NCBI GenBank assembly: GCA_964019415.1
Contig: OZ025885.1
Location: forward strand, 2,792,851-2,856,850
Reading direction: 5' to 3'
Source of the DNA: Ianthella basta
Taxonomy: Eukaryota > Porifera > Demospongiae > Verongiida > Ianthellidae
Length of the DNA: 64,000 nucleotides
This document shows, one piece after another, positions 10,516 through 19,609 of this stretch (the stretch's first letter is position 1; the number at the start of each line of letters is the position of its first letter). The notes under the pieces are model-generated. The model worked only from the letters and a program-made list of their open reading frames with translations. It searched no databases and was not told the DNA's origin. The translations under genes and the position numbers were made by a program.

Positions 10516-11320
10516 CTCAATATATAAAGAAGGATTGAGCAGAACGGTTGTCCGCGAAGTGATCCCGCGAGCAGCGACGCATGGACACCAAACTTTCCCA
10601 GATTACGGACGCCACACCCGGTCTCGATCTAAGGGGGGCGACGTGCGCGAATAGGCCCCTGCTGAGGAGTGCGCGGCGAAAAACCTCCAAACGACCGTCC
10701 GCCATCTTGGATTTACGGAGAAAATATACGGTTTTCCGCGCACGCTCCTATGCTGCCAATACAAAAGAAGAACCCCAACCGTTGTTCGCGAACTCCTCCC
10801 GCGAACGTCGACGAAACGCGCCCAAACGTTCCCAGCTGTCGCACGCTGTACCTCACATCAATATAAGGTGGTAGACGTGCTAAAATAAGCTGCTAACGAG
10901 GAGCGCGCGGCGATAACCCAGGATAAACCGACCGTCGGCCATCTTGGATCTTGGAAGAAAGTATGCCGTATCCTAGGCGTTCGCGCAGGTGCGAAGATTA
11001 CACCCAAGCTAGCACAATGCCGAAGCGGAAAAAAAGGAAAGGGGAGTTGTCTCACACACAGAAATCATCAGCTTCTTACAACTATCCGTTGTTTGTCTAC
11101 GGTGATCTTCCATGTAAATTGCATGAACACATGGTAGGTCAGTCACACTGACATCACCAGGCCAGCCTGGACTATCCTTTGCCAGAGCATGCATGACCAG
11201 CCAGTGCATTACTAGCTAGCTGGGGCCTGAGTAGCAATGGCATTACCAGCCTGTGTCCGACCAGCTGGCATACGCCGAGCACGCGGAGAGACCTGCCCGA
11301 AGGGCAGGTCTGTCCGCTAG
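10516..11320 (+). mobile_element. Helitron copy C, complete non-autonomous element (~805 bp)
   Basis: It runs from TC-AATATATAAAGAAGGATTGAGC at about 10516-10518 to the hairpin GACCTGCCC-GAA-GGGCAGGTC and CTAG at 11317-11320. It carries no Rep or helicase gene. It contains three copies of the short phrase ccgtcCGCCATCTTGG or similar, and the phrase GCGAACTCCTCCCGCGAAC seen in copies A, B and D. The next base after CTAG opens a further 5' end (TCTATTATAAAGAGGG), so copies C and D are joined head to tail with no spacer. Confidence 0.8.
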
Positions 11321-11573
11321 TCTATTATAAAGAGGGATTGAGCAGAACGGTTGTCCGCTAAGTGCTCCCGCGAGCGGCCACCAATTGAGACCAAACTTTC
11401 CCAGATTGTGGACGCCACACCCGGTCTCGACCTAAGGTGGGCGACTTGCGCAAAGAAGCTCCTGCCGAGGAGCGCGCGGCGAAAACCCTCGAATTTAAGT
11501 TTCAATTCAAGTCCCGATCAGTCCCTTGCAATTGGCCCCTTCTCCGAGCACACGCGTACGTACTAAATGAAAA

Positions 11574-12766
11574 ATGGTGGAAGTCCTGAAATTTGAGTTG
11601 ATCTTGCTCGCGATCCTCTTGCGAATCCTGTACGCCAACGCCAACTCACATCCAGTAGCATCCGGTGAGCAACCTTTCCCTACCTCCTCTCCTCCAACGC
11701 GCTGCCAATTTGCTTTGGAACCCTTCGCGGCTTTCAACGGCAGAAGTCCTCGCCTTCCCGACATCAGTAGACGCCAGAGTCGGTGTAGAACTCGCTCTAC
11801 CTTGGTGGCGAACAAGCTCAAAGTAAGCCAGAAATCAGTGCTATATCTTGTTACCATTTGCCTTCTGCTGTCGGGTGATGTTGAGCTCAATCCTGGACCG
11901 AGATACAAGTTCCCATGTGGCAGGTGTGAAAAACCTGTGCGAGCCAACCAAAAAGGCTTGCAGTGTGATGAGTGCGATAAATGGTTCCACAGTGTGTGTG
12001 AACAGGTTCCTCCAGCAGTGTATTCAACCCTAGCAGGTGGGGATGATGACTGGTTCTGCTCATTGTGTTCCCTACCCTCCCTCTCAGACAGCTTTTTTGA
12101 TCCTCCAGTTACCTCTGACAATGCCTCCCACTCCACGCTGGAGTCAAGTGAGGATGTGGACCTAGACCCTGTCTCACTAGCAGATGTAGTGAAGAGGTAC
12201 AAGAAGGGGAACGTTTTTGGTCACCTGAATGTGCGGAGTTTGTCTCGATGTGTTGACGAGATCCACGACCTTATTGCCCCTATTGGAGATGGCAGCCTGT
12301 TCCTCTCCTTGAGTGAGACCTGGCTGGACAGTAGCTGCCCTGACGGTGTAGTGTCAATTCCTGGATACAGAATATTCAGGAGAGACAGACGTGGACGTGG
12401 AGGTGGCGTTGCTATATTCTGTCCTGATGGTTCCCGCTGCAGAAGGAGAGAAGACCTTGAGAGCAATGATCTAGAAGCTCTTTGGATTGAGCTTGGTTCT
12501 AGCAAGAAGAGACCTCTTCTGGTGTGCACCATCTACCGCCCTCCGGATGCTGGATGTCAATTTTTCGATAACCTCTCAGTCATGCTTGAGACTGCTAACA
12601 AGGAATGTAAGGAGATCCTGGTTATGGGTGATTTAAACATTAACTATCTATCGGACTGTTCTAGTACGAGACGCATGCAATCCCTTAGCGATGAGGCTAG
12701 TCTGACCCAGATGATCACAGAGCCAACTAGAGTGACTCAAAACTCAACAACTCTTATCGATCATAT
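11574..12766 (+). CDS. LINE polyprotein, N-terminal part: hydrophobic leader, 2A, PHD finger, endonuclease
   Basis: Residues 1-24 are hydrophobic and signal-peptide-like (FELILLAILLRILYA). A second hydrophobic run (VLYLVTICLLLS) leads straight into GDVELNPGP at residues 101-109 (11874-11900). This fits the 2A consensus D-x-E-x-N-P-G-P, which makes ribosomes skip the G-P bond, so the leader would be released from the rest. A PHD finger follows at about 114-162 (CGRC, CDEC, WFHSVC, CSLC). The APE endonuclease starts near 216 with HLNVRSL, then SETWLDS, YRPPDAG and GDLNINYL. The reading frame runs into the gypsy 5' LTR after IDHI. 2A motifs at the N-terminus of CR1-like ORFs are known from sea urchin and other invertebrates. 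Confidence 0.85.
11874..11900 (+). other. 2A ribosome-skipping motif (GDVELNPGP)
   Basis: Nine codons spelling a perfect match to the 2A core, in frame and preceded by a hydrophobic helix-like run typical of 2A upstream context. It lies between a secretory-type leader and the PHD finger. Skipping activity is inferred from the motif and has not been shown for this copy. Confidence 0.85.
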
Positions 12767-13034
12767 TGTTGTGAAGGCATGTCTCCCAGAGGCTCCGATC
12801 ACCTGCTGTCATGTAACAATGTGTCATGTAACAATGTGTAGTGCCACTTTGTCTAGAACTTTCGACACATGCATCTATAAAAGATCACCTCCTCCCTCTG
12901 TAACTGCTGCTGTTGTTGTTCAATAAAGCTCCCTGATTCCCGTTACCAGTGTCCGTTCGCGTAGTGCCTGTCCCTTACCCTGTCCTCGCTGTCTGGACTT
13001 GTCCCATGTACCCCGTGCCCACGACAACGGTACA
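12767..13034 (+). repeat. Gypsy 5' LTR
   Basis: 268 bp, TG...CA. It contains a short direct repeat (gtcatgtaacaat twice), a TATAAAAG promoter box near 12877 and AATAAA near 12922. No difference from the 3' LTR was seen on reading. Confidence 0.9.
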
Positions 13035-13036
13035 AT

Positions 13037-13054
13037 TGGTGTCAGAAGTGGGAT
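13037..13054 (+). promoter_or_regulatory. Primer-binding site, tRNA-Leu type
   Basis: TGGTGTCAGAAGTGGGAT lies two bases after the LTR. It is the complement of the CCA end plus acceptor arm of a tRNA-Leu (CAA-type: ...ATCCCACTTCTGACA-CCA). The same site follows another LTR at 58337-58354. Confidence 0.75.
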
Positions 13055-13058
13055 CTAG

Positions 13059-13871
13059 ATGAGTACCAGAGCGACAACCAAGATGGAGGCTCTTCTTGAG
13101 GAGGTGATCCAGCAGAACGAAAAGATAGTCCGGCGAATGGACGAGCAGTCGGAGCAAATTAGCGAGCATCTGAGGATGCTGAGTCAGCAGCAGTCGGAAC
13201 GAGTAGACGGTATCGCCCAGAAGCAAAAGGAGACTGAACAGGAAGTCAGTGCCATCGCAGGAGATTTGAGCTCCGTACAGCTGACCGTTGAGGGTCGGCT
13301 GAGTGCAATGGAGAGCTCAGTATCAGGACTGACGAATCAGCTCCGCACCGAGGTCGGAGAAAGCCGCGAGTCACTGAAGCAGGAACTTCGCGTGGAACTA
13401 CTACGGGAGCTTGGAGCTACACCCGGTCTTCGCCCTGCTGCGCGCCCCTTCACGCCTTCGGACCCGAATACAGAAGCAATTGGAGGGCAGACTAATCGGG
13501 TTGGGGACACCAGTGCAGCGGGCAGGACACCCCTCACCCCGAGTGTGGTACAACAGCGCCCTGCACCATTCGATGGGACGCTTGCTTGGGACGCCTACCA
13601 TGCCCAATTTGAGTTGTTGGCAGAAATGAATAGGTGGGACCGCGCAGAGAAGGCCACTTATCTGGCCATCAGTCTAAAAGGGGCTGCAGCCACCGTATTG
13701 ACAAACCTCCCTCCGGAGAAGCGCCATGACTATGCAGCCCTGACTACAGCACTGGACTCCCGATTTGGTGCGACACACCAGACTGAACTGAACAGGATGC
13801 GCCTCAAGTCCAGAACCCGTCACAGAGATGAGACCTTGGCTGAGCTGGCAGAAGATGTTGAACTGCCATAG
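13059..13871 (+). CDS. Gypsy Gag, C-terminally truncated
   Basis: A 270-residue frame. The first 120 residues are mostly coiled coil (repeated E, Q and L heptads with SQQQSE). A proline-rich linker follows, then a capsid-like segment near 165-265 (FDGTLAWDAYHAQFELLAE, then WDRAEKATYLAISLKGAA). It stops at TAG (13869-13871) in the middle of what should be the capsid end: a related Gag at 59364-59555 (minus strand) continues from the same point with RLVCLAYPEA. The zinc knuckle expected after the capsid is absent. The deletion endpoint therefore lies at or near this stop. Confidence 0.8.
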   Translation: MSTRATTKMEALLEEVIQQNEKIVRRMDEQSEQISEHLRMLSQQQSERVDGIAQKQKETEQEVSAIAGDLSSVQLTVEGRLSAMESSVSGLTNQLRTEVGESRESLKQELRVELLRELGATPGLRPAARPFTPSDPNTEAIGGQTNRVGDTSAAGRTPLTPSVVQQRPAPFDGTLAWDAYHAQFELLAEMNRWDRAEKATYLAISLKGAAATVLTNLPPEKRHDYAALTTALDSRFGATHQTELNRMRLKSRTRHRDETLAELAEDVELP

Positions 13872-15989
13872 CCCACTCCCCTTGTATCCCTTGTAGTCCA
13901 CATTGCACACCCCCTACATCAGAGTGCCACAGTCTCTCCTTTTGAGTGGACACAGGAAGCTGATGATGCCTTCAGCAAACTAAAGCAGATGCTGACAGAG
14001 TCCCCTATTCTTGCCTATCCGCAACTGGATGTTGAGTTTGTGCTTGACACCGATGCAAGTAGCACTGGCATTGGTGCTGTTCTTTCACAGCAGGTTAATG
14101 GACAAGAGAGGGTGGTTGCTTATTTCAGTCGCGCCTTGAAAGCACCAGAACGCCACTATTGTGTGACCCGTAAAGAGCTACTGGCCATGGTGAAGGCAAT
14201 CAGGCACTTTCATGCTTACCTGTATGGTAGGAAGTTTCGGCTTCGCACTGATCATTCAGCTCTTCGTTGGTTGTTGAACTTCCGGCACCCAGAGGGCCAG
14301 ACTGCCAGATGGATTGAGAGTCTCCAGCAGTATGATTTCTCAGTGGAGCACAGGCCCGGTGTTCAACATACCAATGCAGATGCACTCTCAAGACGGCCGT
14401 GCCTGAGAGATACTTGTAAGCACTGTGAACGATTGGAGTCAAGAGAGTGGGGGAACAAGCCTCATGACCATATAACTGGTCAAGATGTACCACAGGTAGC
14501 CACGCTTGCCTTGAGTGGACCAGAACCCACTGGAGGCAGGTCTTGGGAGAATCTGAGAGAAGCCCAGCTGTGTGATCCAGAGATCAAGCCAGTGTTAGAA
14601 TGGATGGAGAGAAGTAAGGACAAGCCTTCATGGGAGGAGACTGCATCCCACCCTCCAGCCACAAAAGTTTATTGTGCCCAGTGGGAGAGTTTGAAAATCT
14701 TCCATGGAGTGTTGTATCGACTCTGGGAGACACCGTCTGGAGATGCCACTGTCAGGCAGCTGGTGCTCCCCAAGTCCCTGAGAAGGGAGGTTCTGCAGGA
14801 GTTGCACAATGCCCCAACTTCAGGACACTTGGGCATGGCTAAGACCCTCAGTCGTGTCAGGGAGAGATTCTATTGGATCCAGTGTAGACGTGATGTCCAG
14901 GAGTGGTGTCGAAGCTGTGATCTGTGTGCACAGAAGAGAGGACCTCAGAGAAAACCTAAAGCCCCGCTGAGGGCATACAATGTGGGATCCCCTTTGGAGC
15001 GCATAGCCATTGATGTACTGGGCCCACTACCCCCTACAGAAGCAGGCAACAAGTATATCCTTGTCATTGCGGATTACTTCACCAAATGGGTGGAAGCCTA
15101 TCCAATGGTCAATCAAGAAGCGGGGACCATAGCAGAACTACTGGTCCAGGAATTTATCAGCCGGTTTGGGATGCCGTTAATAATTCACACTGACCAGGGG
15201 CGAAATTTTGAGTCAGCTTTATTTGCTGAGATGTGCAAGTTACTAGACATCCAGAAGACCAGAACAACTCCCTACCATCCACAGTCAGATGGCATGGTTG
15301 AACGATTCAATAGGACCTTGGAAGCCTTACTTTCTAAGTTCGTTGACCACAACCAGAAGGACTGGGACGAGCACCTCCAGATTCTCCTAATGTCCTACCG
15401 TTCAGCCGTCCATGAGAGTACTGGTTGCTCTCCAGCCAAGCTGATGATGGGGAGAGAACTGACTCTGCCAGTTGACTTGACATTTGGTAGACCTGAAGAA
15501 GAGGAGCCTCAGACAACTGTGGAGTACACCAATGCCCTGCACGAGCGACTTGAGAGGGTCCATGACTTTGCCAGAAACCATCTCAAGCTGGTAACGGACA
15601 GAATGCGGCAGAGGTACGACTCGTCACCGGAGTGTCACAGGCTGCAACCAGGTGACGCAGTCTGGCTCCACAACCCACAGCGGACTAAAGGCCTTTCCCC
15701 TAAGCTTCAACGCCCATGGCAGGGCCCTTTCACCGTCATTAAACGGATCAATGATGTAGTCTACAGGATCAAGCTCAGTCCAACTGCAAAGCCAAAAGTG
15801 GTTCACAGAAATAGACTGTGGAGCTATACTGGGGCTAGCCCTCCAACCTGGTTCCGGGCCCTGGAGCAAACAATTTCAGCGCCCTGCACCACTACTGATC
15901 CTCAGGCTGATTCGGTACCTAGGGACTCATCAAGCCAACCGAGAAGGAGCAGTCGGACCAGACGCCCTCCTGATCGTTATCACAGTTGA
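13872..15989 (+). CDS. Gypsy Pol remnant: RNase H and integrase
   Basis: The frame is the same as Gag, separated only by the TAG. It begins in the connection region (FEWTQEADDAFSKLKQML), then RNase H with DTDASSTGIG and RTDHSALRWLL, ending at the HTNADALSR motif. Integrase has the HHCC zinc site (H...H in HNAPTSGHLG, then CRSCDLC). Its catalytic D, D and E lie in AIDVLGPLP, IHTDQG and MVERFNR, followed by a C-terminal basic domain with GPFTVIKRI. The first ATG is at 13989. Protease and the RT fingers, palm and YxDD are absent. The codons are undamaged after the deletion, so integrase could be functional if expressed. Confidence 0.85.
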   Translation, partial: PTPLVSLVVHIAHPLHQSATVSPFEWTQEADDAFSKLKQMLTESPILAYPQLDVEFVLDTDASSTGIGAVLSQQVNGQERVVAYFSRALKAPERHYCVTRKELLAMVKAIRHFHAYLYGRKFRLRTDHSALRWLLNFRHPEGQTARWIESLQQYDFSVEHRPGVQHTNADALSRRPCLRDTCKHCERLESREWGNKPHDHITGQDVPQVATLALSGPEPTGGRSWENLREAQLCDPEIKPVLEWMERSKDKPSWEETASHPPATKVYCAQWESLKIFHGVLYRLWETPSGDATVRQLVLPKSLRREVLQELHNAPTSGHLGMAKTLSRVRERFYWIQCRRDVQEWCRSCDLCAQKRGPQRKPKAPLRAYNVGSPLERIAIDVLGPLPPTEAGNKYILVIADYFTKWVEAYPMVNQEAGTIAELLVQEFISRFGMPLIIHTDQGRNFESALFAEMCKLLDIQKTRTTPYHPQSDGMVERFNRTLEALLSKFVDHNQKDWDEHLQILLMSYRSAVHESTGCSPAKLMMGRELTLPVDLTFGRPEEEEPQTTVEYTNALHERLERVHDFARNHLKLVTDRMRQRYDSSPECHRLQPGDAVWLHNPQRTKGLSPKLQRPWQGPFTVIKRINDVVYRIKLSPTAKPKVVHRNRLWSYTGASPPTWFRALEQTISAPCTTTDPQADSVPRDSSSQPRRSSRTRRPPDRYHS

Positions 15990-16016
15990 TTGAGGAACCA
16001 AACCCAGTGTGAAGTT

Positions 16017-16029
16017 AAGGAGGGGAGAG
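16017..16029 (+). promoter_or_regulatory. Polypurine tract
   Basis: aaggaggggagag directly before the 3' LTR; the expected primer for plus-strand DNA synthesis. Confidence 0.8.
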
Positions 16030-16297
16030 TGTTGTGAAGGCATGTCTCCCAGAGGCTCCGATCACCTGCTGTCATGTAACAATGTGTCATGTAACAATGT
16101 GTAGTGCCACTTTGTCTAGAACTTTCGACACATGCATCTATAAAAGATCACCTCCTCCCTCTGTAACTGCTGCTGTTGTTGTTCAATAAAGCTCCCTGAT
16201 TCCCGTTACCAGTGTCCGTTCGCGTAGTGCCTGTCCCTTACCCTGTCCTCGCTGTCTGGACTTGTCCCATGTACCCCGTGCCCACGACAACGGTACA
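16030..16297 (+). repeat. Gypsy 3' LTR
   Basis: 268 bp, the same as the 5' LTR base for base as far as could be read. It is followed by the target duplication ATAT and then by the resumed LINE reading frame. Confidence 0.9.
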
Positions 16298-16301
16298 ATA
16301 T

Positions 16302-18525
16302 CTATGCCTCAAACCCAGGTAGTTTTTTTGAATCAGGCTGCCTGGACGCTGGTGTGAGTGACCATCTCCTGGTGTTTACAGTCAGAGTGGGTGGGCATCC
16401 TCATGGTCACAAAACTAAGACAGTTAGAGCCTTTGGTAAATGTAACAATGAATCACTCTTGGAGGACCTTCAAAGTGCATCTTGGGAGACAGATAGCTCT
16501 GACATCAATGTCAGGTGGAACCAGTGGAAGGAAGTATTCTTTGGGGTACTTGACAAACATGCCCCAATCATCAGCTGTCGTGTCAGGAGAAACCCACTGC
16601 CTTGGATTGACTTGCACATCCGGAAGCTAATGAGAAGAAGGAACAAGTTGAGGAAGCTGGCTAATGAAACTGTAAGCGAGGAGGCATGGAGGAACTACAG
16701 GACCTATAGGAACAAGGTCACTTTGAACCTAAGACGAGGGAAGCGTGCTTACTTTGAATCACTGGTCTCCAAATCTTCTACAACAACACGGGATGTATGG
16801 AAGCAGCTGAATAGGCTCCTTGGCAGGAACAAAGGGGCTGGGTCAGCTGTTAATCTCGAACATGGTGATAATATAGCCAGCAGACTCAGCGATCATTTCT
16901 CTGGATCTGCAGCGACTGTACCCCCTCCAGACCAACCCCCTACCATCCCACAATACTCCAGCTCCTTCCACTTTAACTGTATCACTGAAGAGGATGTTCT
17001 TTGTGCACTGTCCAAGCTTGATCCCTCCAAGGCAACAGGTGCTGATGCACTTAGCGCCAGAATACTCAGGACTACCGCTCCAGCAATCAGCAGCAGTCTA
17101 TGCAAGCTGTTTAACTACAGTTTAAAGACATCTCAGATCCCTACTGAGTGGAAGGCTGCCAATGTTATCCCGGTTCCCAAGTCAGTGAATGCTCGAAGTG
17201 TGGACGAGTATCGTCCCATTTCTATTTTGCCTGTTGTGGCCAAGGTATTTGAATCCCTGGTCCACACCCAAGTCTATGGTTACCTCAAACATCATGACAT
17301 CCTGCATGAATCTCAGTCTGGGTTCAGACCAAAGCATAGCACGCAGGATGCCCTTCTGAAAACTGTGGATGATTGGAGGCAGAGTCTTGACAGGAACGAG
17401 ATTGTGGGATCGGTATTTATTGATTTAAGCAAAGCTTTTGACTCTGTATGCCACACACTACTGTTGGGGAAGCTTGCACGGTATGGGTTTGGAGGGGACT
17501 CAGTTCTTTGGTTCCAAGACTATCTTCTTGGTAGGAGGCAGAGAGTTGTCATTGGTGGAGAGGCATCAGAGTGGACTGATGTGTCTGCAGGAGTTCCACA
17601 AGGATCCATCCTTGGACCACTCCTCTTTAGTGTATTTGTGAACGACCTGCCATCAGCCCTACACAAATGCAAAGTTATGATGTATGCTGATGACACCACA
17701 GTATACTACTCTCATCTGAATTGCCTGGAAGTACAGGATGTGCTTACAGAGGAATTACACCACCTGTCATCATGGATCTCTAGGAACGGCCTAAGAATGA
17801 ATCTGAGGAAAACACAGTTCATGTGTTTATCCAGAAAGGGCCGGGAGAAGGAAGCCATGAAGTTGGAGGTTCAGGTGGACAATCAGGTGCTAGAAAGGCA
17901 CGATGCTGTTAAGTACCTGGGTGTTATTGTTGACAAACAGCTAAATTGGAGGAGGCACATTGAGTCAGTCAGGAGGAAGTGTCTGTCTGCCTTGGCAGTA
18001 CTTTACAGGGTCAAACGCGCACTACCTCCCAGGCTGAGGAAACTCCTTTACCAGTCGATCGTGCTCCCACACCTGGATTATTGTGCAGTTGTTTGGACTG
18101 AATGTTCGAGGGAAGATGCCACAACTTTGGAGCGTGTGCAGAAGAGAGGCATGAGATTTATTTTAGATGAAGATTATGGCTGTCCGTCTGCAAGCATGAG
18201 GTTGAGGCTGGGCTGGATGACCCTTCACAACAGAAGGAGGATGCAGAGGGTGGTGTGCACCAGAAGATGCTTAAGAGGTATGGGACCGAACTATATGAAG
18301 AGAATGTTTGCAACGAATGAGAGCCTTGGGCTGCGGAGTGCAAGAAGGCCAAATGATCTGCATTTGAAACCATGCAAGACCAATTGGCTGAGCAGGTCCT
18401 TTGCTTACTGTGCAGGGCAGGATTGGAACAGTCTACCTTTGTCAATCAGAGATGCAAGTGACACTACTTTTAAATCAGCCTTAAAGCAATATTTCATTGA
18501 CCATGACCTTGGATTGAACCATTGA
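16302..18525 (+). CDS. LINE polyprotein, C-terminal part: end of endonuclease and reverse transcriptase
   Basis: The frame continues the endonuclease directly from the IDHI of the left part (YASNPGS, then GVSDHLLVF, the SDH catalytic motif). RT blocks follow in order: DPSKATGADALSARIL, EYRPISILPVVAKVFE, QSGFRPKHSTQDALL, FIDLSKAFDSV, GVPQGSILGPLLF, then MYADDT at 17683-17694 (about residue 859 of the uninterrupted protein). The C-terminal region (LYQSIVLPHLDYC, then DWNSLP) is typical of CR1/L2-like LINEs. No stop or frameshift is seen, so the LINE was probably intact when the gypsy element landed. Confidence 0.88.
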
Positions 18526-18968
18526 ATTATGTTATGACAATGCAATTTATCACAATTCAGTAACAGTATATTATTTCATGTTCTCCCTGTTGTCTATGTT
18601 TCATGTTTTCCCTGTTGCCTTTATCCTACTGTATCTTGTTGGGTCCCCCATTCACACCAGCCTTGTGCTGAAGGGGTAACCTTAATAAATACAATACAAT
18701 ACAATACAATACAATTTACCGTCCGCCATCTTGGATATACGGAGAAAATGTACGGTTTTCCGGGCACGCTCCAATGCTGTCAATACAAAAGAAGAGTCCC
18801 AACCGTTGTTCGCGAACTCCTCCCGCGAGCGTCGACGAATAGCGCCCAAACGTTCCTATCCGTCGCACTCTGTACCCCGTCTCAATATAAGGTGGTAGGC
18901 GTTCTGAAATAAGCTGCTGCTAAGGAGCGCGCGGCGAAAACCCAGGACGAACCGACCGTCGGCCATCT

Positions 18969-19250
18969 TGGATCTTGGAGTATGCCGTATCCCAGGCGTT
19001 CGCGTTGTTTTGCCATGTCAATCAACAAAGCCCAATGCCAAAGTCTGATAGTCGCTGGGCTATACCTTGAACCACCCTGCTTTGCTCATGGTCAATTCTA
19101 TGTGGGTTGCTCTAGAGTTGGCTGTCCTAACAACCTTTTATTTATGCACCTGGTGGTGAGACCAGGAATGTTGTTTATAGAGAAGTGCTATAGCTATAAA
19201 CATAAGCATGTAGCTACACAGTTACATCTATTGATGTCTTTGTACACATA
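18969..19250 (+). pseudogene. Helitron helicase C-terminal relic
   Basis: The frame at 18982-19250 contains CFAMSINKAQCQSL, then GLYLEPPCFAHGQFYVGCSR, matching the last conserved motifs of the PIF1-like helicase in animal Helitrons. The first motif has CQ where GQ is normal. Only about 70 residues remain, and the Rep domain and the rest of the helicase are gone. It sits in copy D exactly where copies A and C have only a short spacer, which links the non-autonomous copies to an autonomous parent. Confidence 0.75.
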
Positions 19251-19609
19251 GAGCTTTCCTTTGTGCATATAATTATAGCATTCCTTTGTATATATATTAT
19301 ATAGCTTTCTATTGCAGAAAGTCTGCATACGTACGTATATATGTATACACACAGAAACCATCAACTTCTTACAACTATCCATTGTTTGTCTATGGTGATC
19401 TTCCCTATAAATTGCATGCACACATGGTAGGTCAGTCACACTGAGATCACCAAGCCAGCCTGGACTATCCTTTGCCAGAGCATGCATAACCAGCCAGTAC
19501 ATTACTAGGTGGGGCCCGAGTAGCAATGGCATTACCAGCCTGTGTCCGGTCAGCTGGCATACGCCGAGCACGCGGTGAGACCTGCCCAAAGGGCAGGTCT
19601 GTCCGCTAG

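Larger units (their letters stand above)
12767..16297 (+). mobile_element. Young Ty3/gypsy LTR retrotransposon, internally deleted
   Basis: Two 268-bp LTRs (12767-13034 and 16030-16297) look identical along their whole length. Each begins TG, ends CA, and has TATAAAAG and AATAAA signals. The insertion is flanked by ATAT (12763-12766 and 16298-16301). A primer-binding site matching the 3' end of tRNA-Leu follows the 5' LTR, and a purine tract precedes the 3' LTR. The internal region codes for gag, RNase H and integrase, but the protease and the polymerase part of RT are missing. It can therefore move only with enzymes supplied by a full relative. Confidence 0.9.
11498..18712 (+). mobile_element. 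CR1-like LINE with 2A motif, interrupted by a gypsy element
   Basis: A single long ORF starts at 11574 and stops at 18525. It is open throughout once the 3,535 bp of gypsy insertion plus duplicated ATAT are set aside, giving 1,138 residues. The 3' end has a short UTR with an AATAAA-like stretch and a pure ACAAT tail (about 18691-18715). AATTTA flanks both ends. The element must have inserted into Helitron D first and received the gypsy element later. Confidence 0.85.
11321..19609 (+). mobile_element. Helitron copy D, split by a LINE (11321-11497 and 18713-19609)
   Basis: The left piece begins TCTATTATAAAGAGGGATTG and runs to about 11497. The right piece resumes at about 18713 with the next bases of the family (ccgtccgccatcttgg, matching copy C after its aacctccaaacga). 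It ends in the hairpin GACCTGCCC-AAA-GGGCAGGTC and CTAG at 19606-19609. The sequence AATTTA occurs at both sides of the interruption (11492-11497 and 18713-18718) and is the likely target duplication of the LINE. Unlike A and C, this copy keeps about 280 bp from the end of a Helitron helicase gene (18969-19250). Confidence 0.8.

Noticed and set aside
11507..12532. Minus-strand frames over the 2A LINE
   Set aside because: No motif; antisense to an RT-encoding ORF with clear homology.
18156..18445. Minus-strand cysteine-containing frame
   Set aside because: Antisense to the conserved C-terminus of the LINE reverse transcriptase.
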